From: Diabrotica undecimpunctata
Taxonomy: Eukaryota; Arthropoda; Insecta; Coleoptera; Chrysomelidae
Direction of reading: 5' to 3'
DNA length: 64,000 nucleotides
NCBI RefSeq assembly: GCF_040954645.1
Contig: NC_092803.1
Span: 85,422,417-85,486,416, forward strand
The notes under the pieces were generated by a model. That model was not told where the DNA came from. It worked only from the letters and a program-made list of their open reading frames with translations, and ran no database searches. This document shows, one piece after another, positions 34,926 to 48,085 of this stretch. Made by a program: the position numbers and the translations under genes. Numbering within the stretch: the first letter of the stretch is position 1; the number at the start of each line of letters is the position of its first letter.

Positions 34926-37736
34926 TATTGTAGAAAGATACCAACCTCAAAATCGTGTTCTTGAGTAAATTGATGTTAAAGTTCTGATGGTAATAGAAAA
35001 TCCAGTTCAGATCAAAAATAGTTTAAACTTAGAACATACATAGGTTTTAAAAATGTAAATGCAACATAATTATTAACAATTAAAAAAAAATATTTACTAA
35101 TATAAAAATTAATAGTATTATGTGGGTTGGTTCTTTTATGCAAAATAAAATTTATCAGATTCTGTTTAAAGATACTTTATTGCCTACAGAGATCAAAACA
35201 TTAACAATAATTAAATTTCTGACGATTCCATTTTAAAATCTGGCGCACCACTGAAGCCGTCTACATCGTCTATACTGTCTGTGCCGGTAATATTTGAATA
35301 AAAATGTTTGCAATCATTCGGAATCAAATGTATCACGGATTTTATCTCTACTAGTTTTGGGTTTGATATTTGTTTTCCATTGAGCCACCCACATAGGTAG
35401 TAGTAGATCTTTAAATATTGCTGGTCGGACCACTTGTTTTTTCTAATGTCTATTTCAGCATAACTATTGTCACTCTCAATGTTTGTTCTCAAAAAAATGG
35501 AAAATGGTTTTTCTTTATCAACAAATATCACACGGGTCTGCAACTAGCTAATTTTCTTATTTTCACACCGAGTTTTCTATTTATTATTTGTTTTTCCAAC
35601 TCGGCAGTATCAAAAATTTCAGTAGATAGCATTCGCCTAACTTTAAATTTGTTTTTTGTCCGACGCATTTTCGTAATTTTTATACATATAATCATCGGGC
35701 AGGTGCAGTTTTTGTTAATGTTTTATAGTGCACATTCCATGTCTGAAAAATTGGAATCATTTGGTAGGAAACTATGGCGTGATACAAGTAAACGCATGCG
35801 AATTCTTTTTAATGAAGAATGTGACTGCAACACAGCTTTAAGAATTAATGCCAGTTTAATGTTGCGGTTTTAACCGCCATAAGAATCCGACCATAAGATT
35901 AATTCAGTTATATTGTCCGATACATTTTTTTAATATGCTTTATTAAGCATGAACCTCTTAAAAAACAGAATCCTCGTTGCTAACCACGGTAATGGTAGTG
36001 TTTTTTCTACATCAAATGTTAGACACTCTATTGTTTCATTATCTTTACAAAAATTTAATATCATTCTTCATCTGGTTTCTAACCTTCTGCCAATTTTTTA
36101 TATGATTGTCGTGCTCTTCCTTGAGTTTTTCTTCTTCGTTGGCAGAAAAGGCATTTTGGATTCTCCTGTGGTAGGTGTCGCATTATTGCAGATATTTTTT
36201 AAATTTTTAATCAAATTTGGTTAAAAATATACATCTGTATATTTGAAGACTAACTGGATTTTCATTTGCTTCTTTATATTCCCTGTACATCAAAGACAAA
36301 GTCATTTCTGGAGGTAGAAATAATTCAGCTTCAGAATATTGGGATCTGCGGTAATGACTTTTGTATTTTGGTATATTGTTTATTTGGTCGATTACTACTT
36401 GTCTTCGTTCATCTATCTTATTTTTTTTTTCTTGTGCTTGTCCCCTTTTATCTGTTAAACTGTTTGATCCTAGTTTCAAGAGTGCTGAATTAACCCTTTT
36501 TGTCTAAATACAGAGAGTTTTGATAAAAGTGTCACAACAGACTACGACATCTAGTTCGGAATAGTCCGTAAGTCCTTTTTTGTCTGATTCTTTTACCAGG
36601 GCACCTATATACGTTGTTTGGGCGTCATAATTACCTAATTCAAAAAAAATTTTAAAACATACTTAATGCCATAGTACATTTCTTTGAGCAGGAGCACTGA
36701 AATGTTCCATCTAATGTCTTTGCTGCTACTATTTTTCTTATCTTATTTTCATTTTTAGTTATTTTTTTATTTTGTGCTATTGTTAGATTCAGTGATTTTC
36801 GTTTTCTTCCTTTTCGGTCTTGGACTAAAATTTTCGATGTAATTATTGGTCACGATCAATCCACTATCTTCTTGCTCTGATAACGAATCACTGTTTTCAC
36901 CTTCAACTGGAACGAATTCAATATTCTTATCAGAATCATATCCATCGTTAAAGATAATTCCTTCTATGTTGTAAAAAAATCAATAAATATAACACAATAT
37001 ACTGTAAAAACAATAAAGTCAAATTATCAAACTATAGTGAAGCCTGTTGTCATCTTCGATCCTTTTTGTACCACATGTGGACGTAATATTAACTGAACTT
37101 ACTTCTTCTGGAACCTACAATATCACGAAACTGTAATAAGCTTCTATTAAGGAATAAAAATAATATGGTTTAAATATGAAAATTACTATTTTTAATTTTG
37201 CAGAAGAGAACCAACCCTCTTCATTATATACTTTCTTTCTATTCAACACCTAATAGACTATTAAAGTTTCAGAATAAAAATAGTGCATAACCTATCAATT
37301 GTTTTAAGCACTACTATTTACCTGATTCAAACATGAATTTTCTTCATCTTTGACAGATTCTTATACCATTACAAGGATCCTTGCAGATCTGTTAATATTC
37401 ATTTTATTATCAAACAAAAATATGTTGAATACAATAGATGCTTTCACAACAAGATACGTTTTAACAGTGCCGAAACTAATTCTCCAACTATTACTAAATT
37501 TAATCTTACCAGCTGTGACGTTAACTCGTGTTGCAGAAAGGAACCAAACCGCTTGGATCCCGTCTGCAGGCAACTTTCCGAGTAAATTGATATGTTGGTT
37601 TGGTCCGTTCTTTAAAAGATGGCGATAGGAACTACTTGCTGGGTTGGATATTTTTTGGAGTTAAGTGTATCACCCCTATTACAATAAGAAGGTATAATAG
37701 AAAATCTCATTTTTGTGGATTGGTTCCTTTCTGCAA
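34926..37736 (-). mobile_element. Unnamed DNA transposon, copy 2 of the SCGGQNRN family
   Basis: The left end tgtagaaagataccaacc (about 34928) and right end, read inward, tttgcagaaaggaaccaa (37736) form an imperfect inverted repeat of about 20 bases. Further copies of the same motif lie inside, at 35126-35145 (inverted), 37196 and 37531 (direct), as if small elements of the same family had nested at both ends. The minus-strand coding remnants occupy about 35214-36960. No clear target duplication is seen. Confidence 0.5.
35214..36960 (-). pseudogene. Protein of the unnamed transposon, N- and C-terminal parts
   Basis: Minus strand, in order: an acidic start (EFVPVEGENSDSLSEQED) with a basic stretch (SPRPKRKKTK); a Cys pattern (CSCSKKCTM) with FFELGNYDAQTTYIGALVK; then INNIPKYKSHYRRSQYSEAE, FLPPEMTLSLMYREYKEANE and SLQIYRCIF. 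The central enzymatic block is mostly deleted. The C-terminal part (35543-35214) is AEIDIRKNKWSDQQY, NPKLVEIKSVIHLIPND, SIDDVDGFSGAPDF. The C-terminus is about 90 percent alike to copy 1 at 25563-25800 by eye. Frame changes are present throughout. Confidence 0.55.
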
Positions 37737-39561
<1,825 letters not shown>

Positions 39562-39641
39562 CAGGGAAATAAGCAAAAAAGTATCCTGTGTATGACACTG
39601 ACCCGGCCAGGCAAACGATAGTTGCTTTGAGTTGTATAGAC

Positions 39642-42463
39642 CAGTGGTTCTCACACTTTTTTAGTCGCGACACCCTTGTAGGGTTAAAAATATTTCGAGA
39701 CACACCAACCCTTAAAGCGATTTGGGAAACGACCAAAAATGAAAAAAATACAATTCTGAGGCTCATTTGATTTCAATATGAACTTTATTTGAGATCGATA
39801 AAATACAGTACATTTGAAATTCAAATATCCTTACTTAATGTGATGAATGAAACTGTTTCGATGATGTTTTCATTGTATCATTTATATTTATGGGAATATT
39901 TGAAAGTTTGACCCTCAAATCCCTTGATGCTTGAAGTTTGCTTCTGTATTTGTTTTCAATGTAAGCATATGCGGAGAAAGAAGACTCACAGAGATAAGTC
40001 GATGTGAAACACACAAGTTTTTTCACTGCAACCTTGCCAACAACATTATTTTCTAAATATACCTGCATTCAGAACACTTCTTGGGTTCCTCCACGGTATT
40101 TGAGTTTTAAACTTTTACCTTCGCTGATCTCAAGTAGATTTTGAAAAACTTTATTTGTTATTCCGACAGGTTTATTTTTTGGGTCGCACGAAAACGGTTC
40201 CATCATCCAGCTATATAAGTCATCTGAGTCAATGTCAGGAAAATAGTTTACAATACTTTCTTCCAAACCTTGCAAACGACCAATAACAATTTCAAAGAAG
40301 TTCGTTTGAGGATTGATTTCATTTGTTATAACAAATTCCTGTAATCGAGAGAAATTTGTGAGGCTCCTCTTTTCAACACATGCTTTGAAAAATGTAACTT
40401 TTTTACGCAAGTTTTTGATTTTATCTAATTGTGCTCCTCTTTTGCCTTAAGCGAAGTGGTGATTTTATTTATTATTTCGAAGGTGTCTGAAAGGTATCCC
40501 AATTTTAGCAGCCAGTTGACATCTTTTAATTCTTGGATGAAAGACTCCTCTGTAAATGTGATAATCAGTGGATCTTTTAGTTCAGATAGTCTCCCTAAAA
40601 TTGTTCCCTTCGATAGCCACCGGACCTCTGTTTGGAACAAAAGATTAAAGTGATCCATATCCATATCTTCAGCGGTGAGCTTTAAAAGGCGTGCTTGAAG
40701 CGGACAGCTCTTCACATGGTTAATTATTTTCACAGAACCATCCAATACGTCTTTCAAATCTTGCAGCTTCTTTTTATTTGACAGAGAATGGCGATGTAAG
40801 ATACAATAACTGTTGGAGGCATTTACTGCCACTACCTTTATCCTAGGCACCGCCCCTCTGATTTTACCAACCATTGCAGCCGCTCCATCACTGCAAATTT
40901 CCACACATTTTCTCCACTCTATCTCATTTTTTCTTATATACTCGTGAATAGTCGTTGAAAATTTCTTCACCGGTGGCATAACTTTTAAGCTCTTCACACA
41001 TAAGGAGTTTTTGTTCTATTTTCATCCCGAATGGAAACCTCAAAAAAAAAACAGAAAAGCAAGTCTAGCAACGTCGGTACTTTCATCAAGCCGTAGACTG
41101 AAGAATTCACAAGTTTTTAATCTATTTATAAGCTCTCTCTCTACAAAGTCTGAAATAGTGTGAATTCTCTTGCTTATAGTGCTGTTTGACATCTGCACAT
41201 TATCAATCTTCTCGATCATATCTGGACCTAACATGCATTGTACGACATCCTTCACGCAAGGTTTAATCAGTTCCTCGGCAATGGTATGGGGTTTTCCAGC
41301 TTTTGCAATCTGCAAACCAACAATAAATGACGCTTCAGTGGCGTTTTCGTTTTCATTTTTGCAGACTCTTTCCATCATGCATGACCCTGCCTGAAGAGAT
41401 GAAGCAGGACATTTGAAGGTTTCTTTGGCCTTATCGGCTAAACCAGGATGATTACTTTCCAAATGTCTTTTTAATTTAGATGGAACCAAGCACCCTTTAG
41501 CAACAATTTTGTGACAATTAACGTATTGGCCTTCTGGTGCCTGTTCGTTGCCAACTTGAATAAAGCCATATAATGTGAGATAGCTAGGATCATACTTTCT
41601 TATTTTTTCCCGAATTTCTTTTTGGTAACAAACCTCCTTTCCACGAATTGAGGGAGAACAACTTGGATGAGCTGGACTCGAATTGGATCTCGTGGACATT
41701 TGCATCTTCTCCATCTTTGCTAGTTGTCACTGAATCAGTTGATTTGGATGCTTCAGTGACTTCACTACATTTCCTTTTCGGACACAGATTTCAGTCAATT
41801 TTCCATTATTCTGGAATGAAAAAAATGTCCCCAATAAAAGAGAGCAAAACATTGCCAACAATGAAAGGTATTTTTCAACCGTAATAGTTCAAGACATATT
41901 TTATGGCAAAAATAGCAACAAAAGTACATAATATTATACATATTAATTCGAATGAATATAATTACTTATGTCGTCACTTTTCTTCTGCAGTTATATCTAA
42001 AACTTTCACTTTGAAATCTAACTCTAGTTTTTACAAAACTCACTTATCGGCTGCAAGAATTAAACTGTGGAATGAATGCAGGTAGCAGTTGCGTTGTCGA
42101 ATTCGGCTGTTTGTTTCTCGGTCGCCATCGAGAATACACAAGTAGAGATAGCGCAAGCACTCCTGACCACGGCGCAGTAGACGAAATTTGGTTTAATCTC
42201 CACTTCCATGCGAAACGCATTGTAATATGCACTGTATAATTCAACTTACAATAGAACCTTTCTGCCGTTTCGTGAATTTGACTCCGCCTTCGCGCAGCTC
42301 CATGGTCAGGAGTGTTTGAACTATCTTTACAAATAGTCAACATGTTTCGATTGGACAGTGGCGCAGCGGCTGGTTGTTCTACTTTTCTTAAATGTTCCAC
42401 GTCACCCTTGGCAAATGCTTGAAGCACCCCAGGGTGCCGCGTCACCCACTTTGAGAACCTGTT
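39642..42463 (-). mobile_element. hAT element (Charlie/ZBED-like), 2.8 kb
   Basis: Left end cagtggttctcacac; right end, read inward, caggttctcaaagtg, with further similarity in the next 25 bases. The flanks carry gtatagac (39634-39641) and gtatggac (42464-42471), an 8-bp duplication with one change. The empty site at 463-580 has a single gtatggac, confirming the limits within two bases. The 5' region (42159-42316) contains an inverted repeat (cactcctgacca / tggtcaggagtg). Confidence 0.85.
39835..41714 (-). pseudogene. hAT transposase with degenerate BED finger, decayed
   Basis: Minus strand. A BED-like finger region YLTLYGFIQVGNEQAPEGQY, CHKIVAKGCLVPSKLKRHLE, SNHPG has only one of the usual two cysteines (Tyr-Val-Asn-Cys). 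Then AEELIKPCVKDVVQCMLG and FFSLRLDESTDVARLA (first catalytic Asp); after a frame change at about 41030, CVEICSDGAAAMVGKIRG (second Asp), SYCILHRHSLSNKK and LLFQTEVRWLSKGTILGRL. The C-terminus (40068-39835) is FTSTYLCESSFSAYAYIENK, the dimerisation core. The set matches ZBED/FAM200-like hAT transposases. Breaks at 41040, 40410-40425 and 40068 disable it. Confidence 0.88.
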
Positions 42464-42520
42464 GTATGGACCTCTATAACAAGAACCTATATGTTTCTTA
42501 CAGTCGATTTTTTGGACTTA

Positions 42521-43060
42521 ATTAGTTATTAACAAATTAAGGTCAAAGAACGGTAAATTTTCACTTTTTCGTTTATCAGCAAAAAGTAAAGCTTTTGAAA
42601 CAAATTTAAGAGTAATAACGTCATATAAAAAAACCTCCAAAATCACGTTTTTTAAATGTTTTTATCCGTATTTTTTGCTTAGAAAGTTGCAGAATAGGTC
42701 AGAAATTTCGGATTTTTTATAAATGGCAATAACTGTTTTAAAAATAAACTTAGAACCTTCATATTACACGGAATGTTGGAGTGGGTCTTGTAGTGCTTAA
42801 AATATGATCACAATTTCAAAGCGATCGGCCAAATAAATTAAAAGAGATTTTATTTGTTTATCCCACATTTTTTTTTGCAATAATATAAGTCAGAAAATGG
42901 TGATTCTACGGATAGTTTATGGAAGAAGAAGAAATATTCTACCAACATTATTTAAAAAAAAATGAATAAAAATCATTTTAAATATTGTAAATGTACATGT
43001 TTTATCTGTTGTAGACGGATTTGTTTGATTGTAGTAGTTAATCCTTACACCAAATCTGTG

Positions 43061-43062
<2 letters not shown>
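42521..43062. other. Continuation of the unclassified repeat
   Basis: AT-rich noncoding DNA that follows the repeat fragment. No match elsewhere in the window beyond 42520, and no coding signal. Confidence 0.3.

Positions 43063-43133
<71 letters not shown>
43063..43133. repeat. (TA)n microsatellite
   Basis: About 35 TA units. Confidence 0.95.
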
Positions 43134-43137
<4 letters not shown>

Positions 43138-43712
43138 GCTGAAAGTCGTATCTGCCCATCCATATTCGGTGTGTACAAACCTCTCTAAATATTTTGCATA
43201 GCATATTTATTTCAAAAATAGAAATAGAGGACTCATCGGATTTGAAAAAAATTTTTGTTAGCTTAATATTTTGATAGGCCATAATAACACCTTGTGGTCA
43301 GTACGATAGGTTTTTTTATTACTTCGACCTAATGTTATTGGGTCGACCCATGTGCCCAGATGGATACATAGCCTTACTCACAATGCATATGGATGTTCTT
43401 ACGATCGGAGTGGTCGCCAATTTTTCCGACCTTGATAGTTGTGATCAGTTTGGATACCGTGAATCATCTCTGCTAGTTTGCCCAAGTAATAGCTCGGTGA
43501 TTCTTCCCACTACAGTGATATCATACATATACCATACGACTCGCAGTCACGATACATTAGCTTAATGCATTCGAATTGTGTTAATATTTATTTAGTTTTC
43601 CGTTTTAAATTTGACTATTAGTGAAGTCTATTCCACATATCAATAAAAAAATCATAAATAAATAATAATTAAAACAGTAAATACATAAAATATTAAACTA
43701 TTTTCATCAATT

Positions 43713-43714
<2 letters not shown>
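43134..43714. other. Unclassified DNA
   Basis: 43330-43565 has more balanced composition and an open + frame of 77 codons without a recognisable family. Confidence 0.25.

Positions 43715-43772
<58 letters not shown>
43715..43772. repeat. (TA)n microsatellite abutting the large palindrome
   Basis: About 28 TA units ending exactly where the left arm of the palindrome begins. Confidence 0.95.
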
Positions 43773-43774
<2 letters not shown>

Positions 43775-43859
43775 CTAAAGTATTCAACTCGTGAATTCAG
43801 AGGTTTAATCTGTCATTCAGGTTGGCAAATAAAAAAAGAAGTCAACTACTTCATAAGTT

Positions 43860-43912
43860 TATTGAAGACGTTTCGCTTTATATTTCTAAAGCTTCATCAG
43901 TTCTCTAAAATA
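43860..43912 (-). ncRNA. Hammerhead ribozyme motif, left arm of the giant palindrome
   Basis: Minus strand: TTTA, then gagaa, core ctgatga (43894-43900), stem II gcttta/taaagc, gaaa (43871-43874), acgt and the GUC triplet. Helix I can form GAA with TTC and, across a small internal loop, TTTA with TAAA. Same sequence as the right arm motif. Confidence 0.7.
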
Positions 43913-44452
43913 TAACAAATGACATTGAGTTTATAAGAAATACAGATATAGTTCATAACTTACAACTCAATATGTAGTATGTTATCGATGTTATCATATC
44001 TACTGTACACTTTACTCCTTATTTAAAACTAACTTAACCAAAAAAGAAAAAATAAAAAAACAAAAACAAAAACACACAAACTTTGCAGAAAATAATGTTC
44101 ATATTCGTAGATATGAATATTTAAAAAATTTTAAACGAACATTTGGCTTCATTTAGATGGTTCTCCACTGAAGACCAACAAAGTTCTGATTTATTGCAAT
44201 CTAAGCAAACTACTTGACGCGATACCGAAAATTTTTTTAAGGGCCATGTGTCACCATATTCCAAGGTTTGAGACAATTATGAACTTCTACAGGGGACATT
44301 GCATAATTAGTTGGACAGGTGGAATTTATATGGCGGAAATATTTGATATATTATTTTTAATTTATGTTTTAATGAAACTTGGAAATAGGGGATAATTTTG
44401 TTATTATTTTGAACAAAAAATACGCCAACTTTTAACTGAAGAATAATTGGTA

Positions 44453-45125
44453 TCATTTATTTCGTAAGATGAGAGAGTGGTAAACCTGGCTCAAATTGTC
44501 GATGTCGGTTCTTTTGTTTATTGCCGATAAGTTCTTGAGGATCTCACACATTTCAATAAAGGAGCGTTTCTGATGGTTGTTTTGTTTCGCCAGTATTTTG
44601 GTATTTGTGAAATCAATGTGATGTTTAGTGGAAATGGCGTGTTGTGCAAGGGCACAAGAGGGTTTGGAAAGTCTGATGTCGCTTTTGTGTGAAGTTATAC
44701 GCCCTAGAAGAGATCGACTAGTCTGGCCAATGTAGCAGGAGTTGCATTCTGAACAAGGTATCTTATAGACAACATTAGTATGCTCTAACGAGCTTAGTGG
44801 AGTTTTAGACTTGGAGAATAACTTTCCAATGGTTTTAGTATTTTTTAGGGATATTTTGACGGGTAAGTTTTTGAATAGTTTAGTAAGCTTGTTCGTAATT
44901 TGTGGGAAATAGGGAAGAGAAGCATATTTTGTGGCTGGTTTTGGGGTTAACGGGGAAATGTTTGTCTGTATGCTATTGGATATGGAGGCTAGTATTGCAC
45001 CGTTGGGTGCTTCCGAAATAGAATGACCATAGCTTTTAGAGAAAAGATATCTGTTGATGATGGATATGGGGTAAGAGTTATCAATGAGAATGGATTTGAG
45101 TAAATCCAAGGATTCCCTCTTGTAT
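44453..45125 (-). pseudogene. Penelope-like protein C-terminus with GIY-YIG endonuclease, left arm
   Basis: The minus-strand frame is open for 218 codons from a Met at 45109 (KRESLDLLKSILIDNSYPIS continues past it to the palindrome centre). The first 110 residues are the connector after the reverse transcriptase. Then SLEHTNVVYKIPCSECNSCY and IGQTSRSLLGRITSHKSDI form a GIY-YIG nuclease with the preceding Cys pair typical of Penelope-like elements. It ends LSQVYHSLILRNK. In an intact element this nuclease cuts the target during target-primed reverse transcription. The whole reverse transcriptase is missing, so this is a 5'-truncated copy even though the remaining frame is intact. Confidence 0.85.
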
Positions 45126-45142
45126 GTACTCTAAGAGTACAT

Positions 45143-45833
45143 ACGTTGACCCATACGCGGTACAAGAGGGAATCCTTGGATTTACTCAAATCCATTCTCA
45201 TTGATAACTCTTACCCCATATCCATCATCAACAGATATCTTTTCTCTAAAAGCTATGGTCATTCTATTTCGGAAGCACCCAACGGTGCAATACTAGCCTC
45301 CATATCCAATAGCATACAGACAAACATTTCCCCGTTAACCCCAAAACCAGCCACAAAATATGCTTCTCTTCCCTATTTCCCACAAATTACGAACAAGCTT
45401 ACTAAACTATTCAAAAACTTACCCGTCAAAATATCCCTAAAAAAATACTAAAACCATTGGAAAGTTATTCTCCAAGTCTAAAACTCCACTAAGCTCGTTA
45501 GAGCACACTAATGTTGTCTATCAGATACCTTGTTCAGAATGCAACTCCTGCTACATTGGCCAGACTAGTCGATCTCTTCTAGGGCGTATAACTTCACACA
45601 AAAGCGACATCAGACTTTCCAAACCCTCTTGTGCCCTTGCACAACACGCCATTTCCACTAAACATCACATTGATTTCACAAATACCAAAATACTGGCGAA
45701 ACAAAACAACCATCAGAAACGCTCCTTTATTGAAATGTGTGAGATCCTCAAGAACTCATCGGCAATAAACAAAAGAACCGACATCGACAATTTGAGCCAG
45801 GTTTACCACTCTCTCATCTTACGAAATAAATGA
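45143..45833 (+). pseudogene. Penelope-like protein C-terminus with GIY-YIG, right arm, frameshifted
   Basis: Mirror copy of 44453-45125. The frame from MTHTRYKRESLDLLKS (45146) extends a few codons further toward the centre than the left copy. It breaks at 45451 because an A run has one extra base compared with the left arm. It resumes in another frame as TIGKLFSKSKTPLSSLEH, then VVYQIPCSECNSCYIGQTSR (Gln where the left arm has Lys), ending at the same ILRNK stop at 45833. Confidence 0.85.
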
Positions 45834-46373
45834 TACCAATTATTCTTCAGTTAAAAGTTGGCGTATTTTTTGTTCAAAATAATAACAAAATTATCCCCTA
45901 TTTCCAAGTTTCATTAAAACATAAATTAAAAATAATATATCAAATATTTCCGCCATATAAATTCCACCTGTCCAACTAATTATGCAATGTCCCCTGTAGA
46001 AGTTCATAATTGTCTCAAACCTTGGAATTTGGTGACACATGGCCCTTAAAAAAATTTTCGGTATCGCGTCAAGTAGTTTGCTTAGATTGCAATAAATCAG
46101 AACTTTGTTGGTCTTCAGTGGAGAACCATCTAAATGAAGCCAAATGTTCGTTTAAAATTTTTTAAATATTCATATCTACGAATATGAACATTATTTTCTG
46201 CAAAGTTTGTGTGTTTTTTGTTTTTGTTTTTTATTTTTTCTTTTTTGGTTAAGTTAGTTTTAAATAAGGAGTAAAGTGTACAGTAGATATGATAACATCG
46301 ATAACATACTACATATTGAGTTGTAAGTTATGAACTATATCTGTATTTCTTATAAACTCAATGTCATTTGTTA

Positions 46374-46428
46374 TATTTTAGAGAACTGATGAAGCTTTAG
46401 AAATATAAAGCGAAACGTCTTCAATAAA
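46374..46428 (+). ncRNA. Hammerhead ribozyme motif, right arm of the giant palindrome
   Basis: Plus strand: tttta, gagaa, core ctgatga (46386-46392), stem II gcttta/taaagc, gaaa (46412-46415), palindromic acgt, then GUC with predicted cleavage after 46419. Following TTC pairs with GAA before the core, and TAAA with TTTA beyond a 2x2 loop. It is a type I arrangement with minimal helix III, as in Penelope-like elements; the rest of the known family features come from memory. Confidence 0.7.
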
Positions 46429-46548
46429 CTTATGAAGTAGTTGACTTCTTTTTTTATTTGCCAACCTGAATGACCGATTAAATCTCTGAATTCACGAGTT
46501 GAATACTTTAAAAATATAAATTGACGGTCGTAGTCTTTACAATGTCTA

Positions 46549-46549
<1 letters not shown>

Positions 46550-46620
<71 letters not shown>
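46550..46620. repeat. (TA)n microsatellite right of the large palindrome
   Basis: About 35 TA units, 35 bases beyond the right arm. Confidence 0.95.
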
Positions 46621-46625
<5 letters not shown>

Positions 46626-46796
46626 TCATGAGACAATAGTCATAATATCATTAGTATATTGATATGTGTAGAAAACTTAAAGATATTTCGCAAGCCTTAA
46701 AGTGCTAATTATTAGTATTGTTTTTGTATAAGAGATTACCCCTCGTTCAATAAGTCCCGGTTCTAAATAGTAAAACAACATTTATTTTGCATAAGT

Positions 46797-46809
46797 TATT
46801 ATTTATTCA
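46797..46809. repeat. SINE target-site duplication, left
   Basis: tattatttattca, identical to 47171-47183. Confidence 0.85.
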
Positions 46810-47183
<374 letters not shown>

Positions 47184-47830
47184 TCAAAATAATCTCCTTT
47201 AGCGGCGATACACTCATTCCAACTGGAAAACAGTTTTCTTATACCCAAATGTTCATGTATTATAGTCAAAATGCTACCCTTTGATAACCTTAGAGTGTCA
47301 GCTATTTCTTGCAACTTCACTTTGCGGTTTTCCATTATAATTTTCAGCATTTTTCGATGTTTTCGGGAAAAGCTGCTTCATTTGGCCTTTCGGAGAGCTC
47401 AGCAACATTGGTGTCGGTACGACCGTGTTTGAATCCAGTAAACCATCTTTTAATGGTTGTAATCGATGGAGCAGAGTTCCAGTAATACTTGTTGAGCCAT
47501 TACTCAGTTTTGACGTTATTTTTTCCCTGATGTTTATCAAATAACATTGATAAATCAACACACACAATTCCTTTGAATCCGTTGTTTGTAAAAATTACAA
47601 AAGTAGCGTCAGTTCAAACACTGTAACTTGGTAAATAATAATCCGAATGACATGAACATTTTGACAGTATGCTTTTGAAGGTTAGGACTATCTAAATGTT
47701 AAATGGAAAATGTAGACCTGTAATATAGCCATTTGAGTATTGTTAATTGTAATACCAAGATTTTATATTCCGTCTTCTGTAAATTTGTTACCTTTCTTAG
47801 CCTTGGCACTATATTAACAGTTTTCGACAC

Positions 47831-48085
47831 ATTACATCTTCACGCTAACACCAAGAGATTTTCTTCCTAAGCGGTCGAACTCAGAAAGGTTCCAATGTTC
47901 GTGACAGAGGGGAGTAGTAGAATCCATAAAATCAATAATAGATCTGAACGAACTCCTTAGATTGAGTGAGGAAATCGTCTTTAGGACATTGCACCTTGAC
48001 GCTAACACCAAGAGATTTCTTCCTAAGCTATCGAACTCACGAATCTTCCTGGCAGGGGAGTGGTAGAGTTCATAAAATTTGATCT
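47831..48085. repeat. Imperfect tandem duplication, period about 161 bp
   Basis: gacgctaacaccaagagatt and the following cttcctaag..tcgaactca recur at about 47836 and 47997. Both copies end near ggggagtggtagag and cataaaat. Noncoding. Confidence 0.75.

Larger units (their letters stand above)
39562..42520. repeat. Repeat copy interrupted by a hAT element
   Basis: The outer parts (39562-39641 and 42464-42520) are together the equivalent of 463-580. The internal 2.8 kb is the hAT described next. Confidence 0.75.
43773..46515. mobile_element. Giant palindrome of two Penelope-like elements, head to head
   Basis: The left arm 43773-45125 (1353 bases) is the reverse complement of 45162-46515 (1354 bases). 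I noticed only about ten differences, including one base in an A run and a few substitutions. The 36-base centre contains a perfect 8-bp hairpin (tgtactct/agagtaca). Each arm, read from centre outward, holds the last part of a Penelope-like ORF with its GIY-YIG domain, a 3' noncoding region and a hammerhead. Both are 5'-truncated at nearly the same codon. (TA)n tracts lie at the left edge and 35 bases beyond the right edge. Confidence 0.9.

Noticed and set aside
42044..42445. Minus-strand frame of 133 codons beside the hAT transposase
   Set aside because: Lies in the terminal noncoding part of the hAT, includes the inverted repeat, and resembles no protein.
43773..46515. Assembly artefact as explanation of the giant palindrome
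   Set aside because: Not excluded, but the arms differ at about ten sites including a frameshift, and a second unrelated palindrome has proper flanking duplications, so a real structure is more likely.
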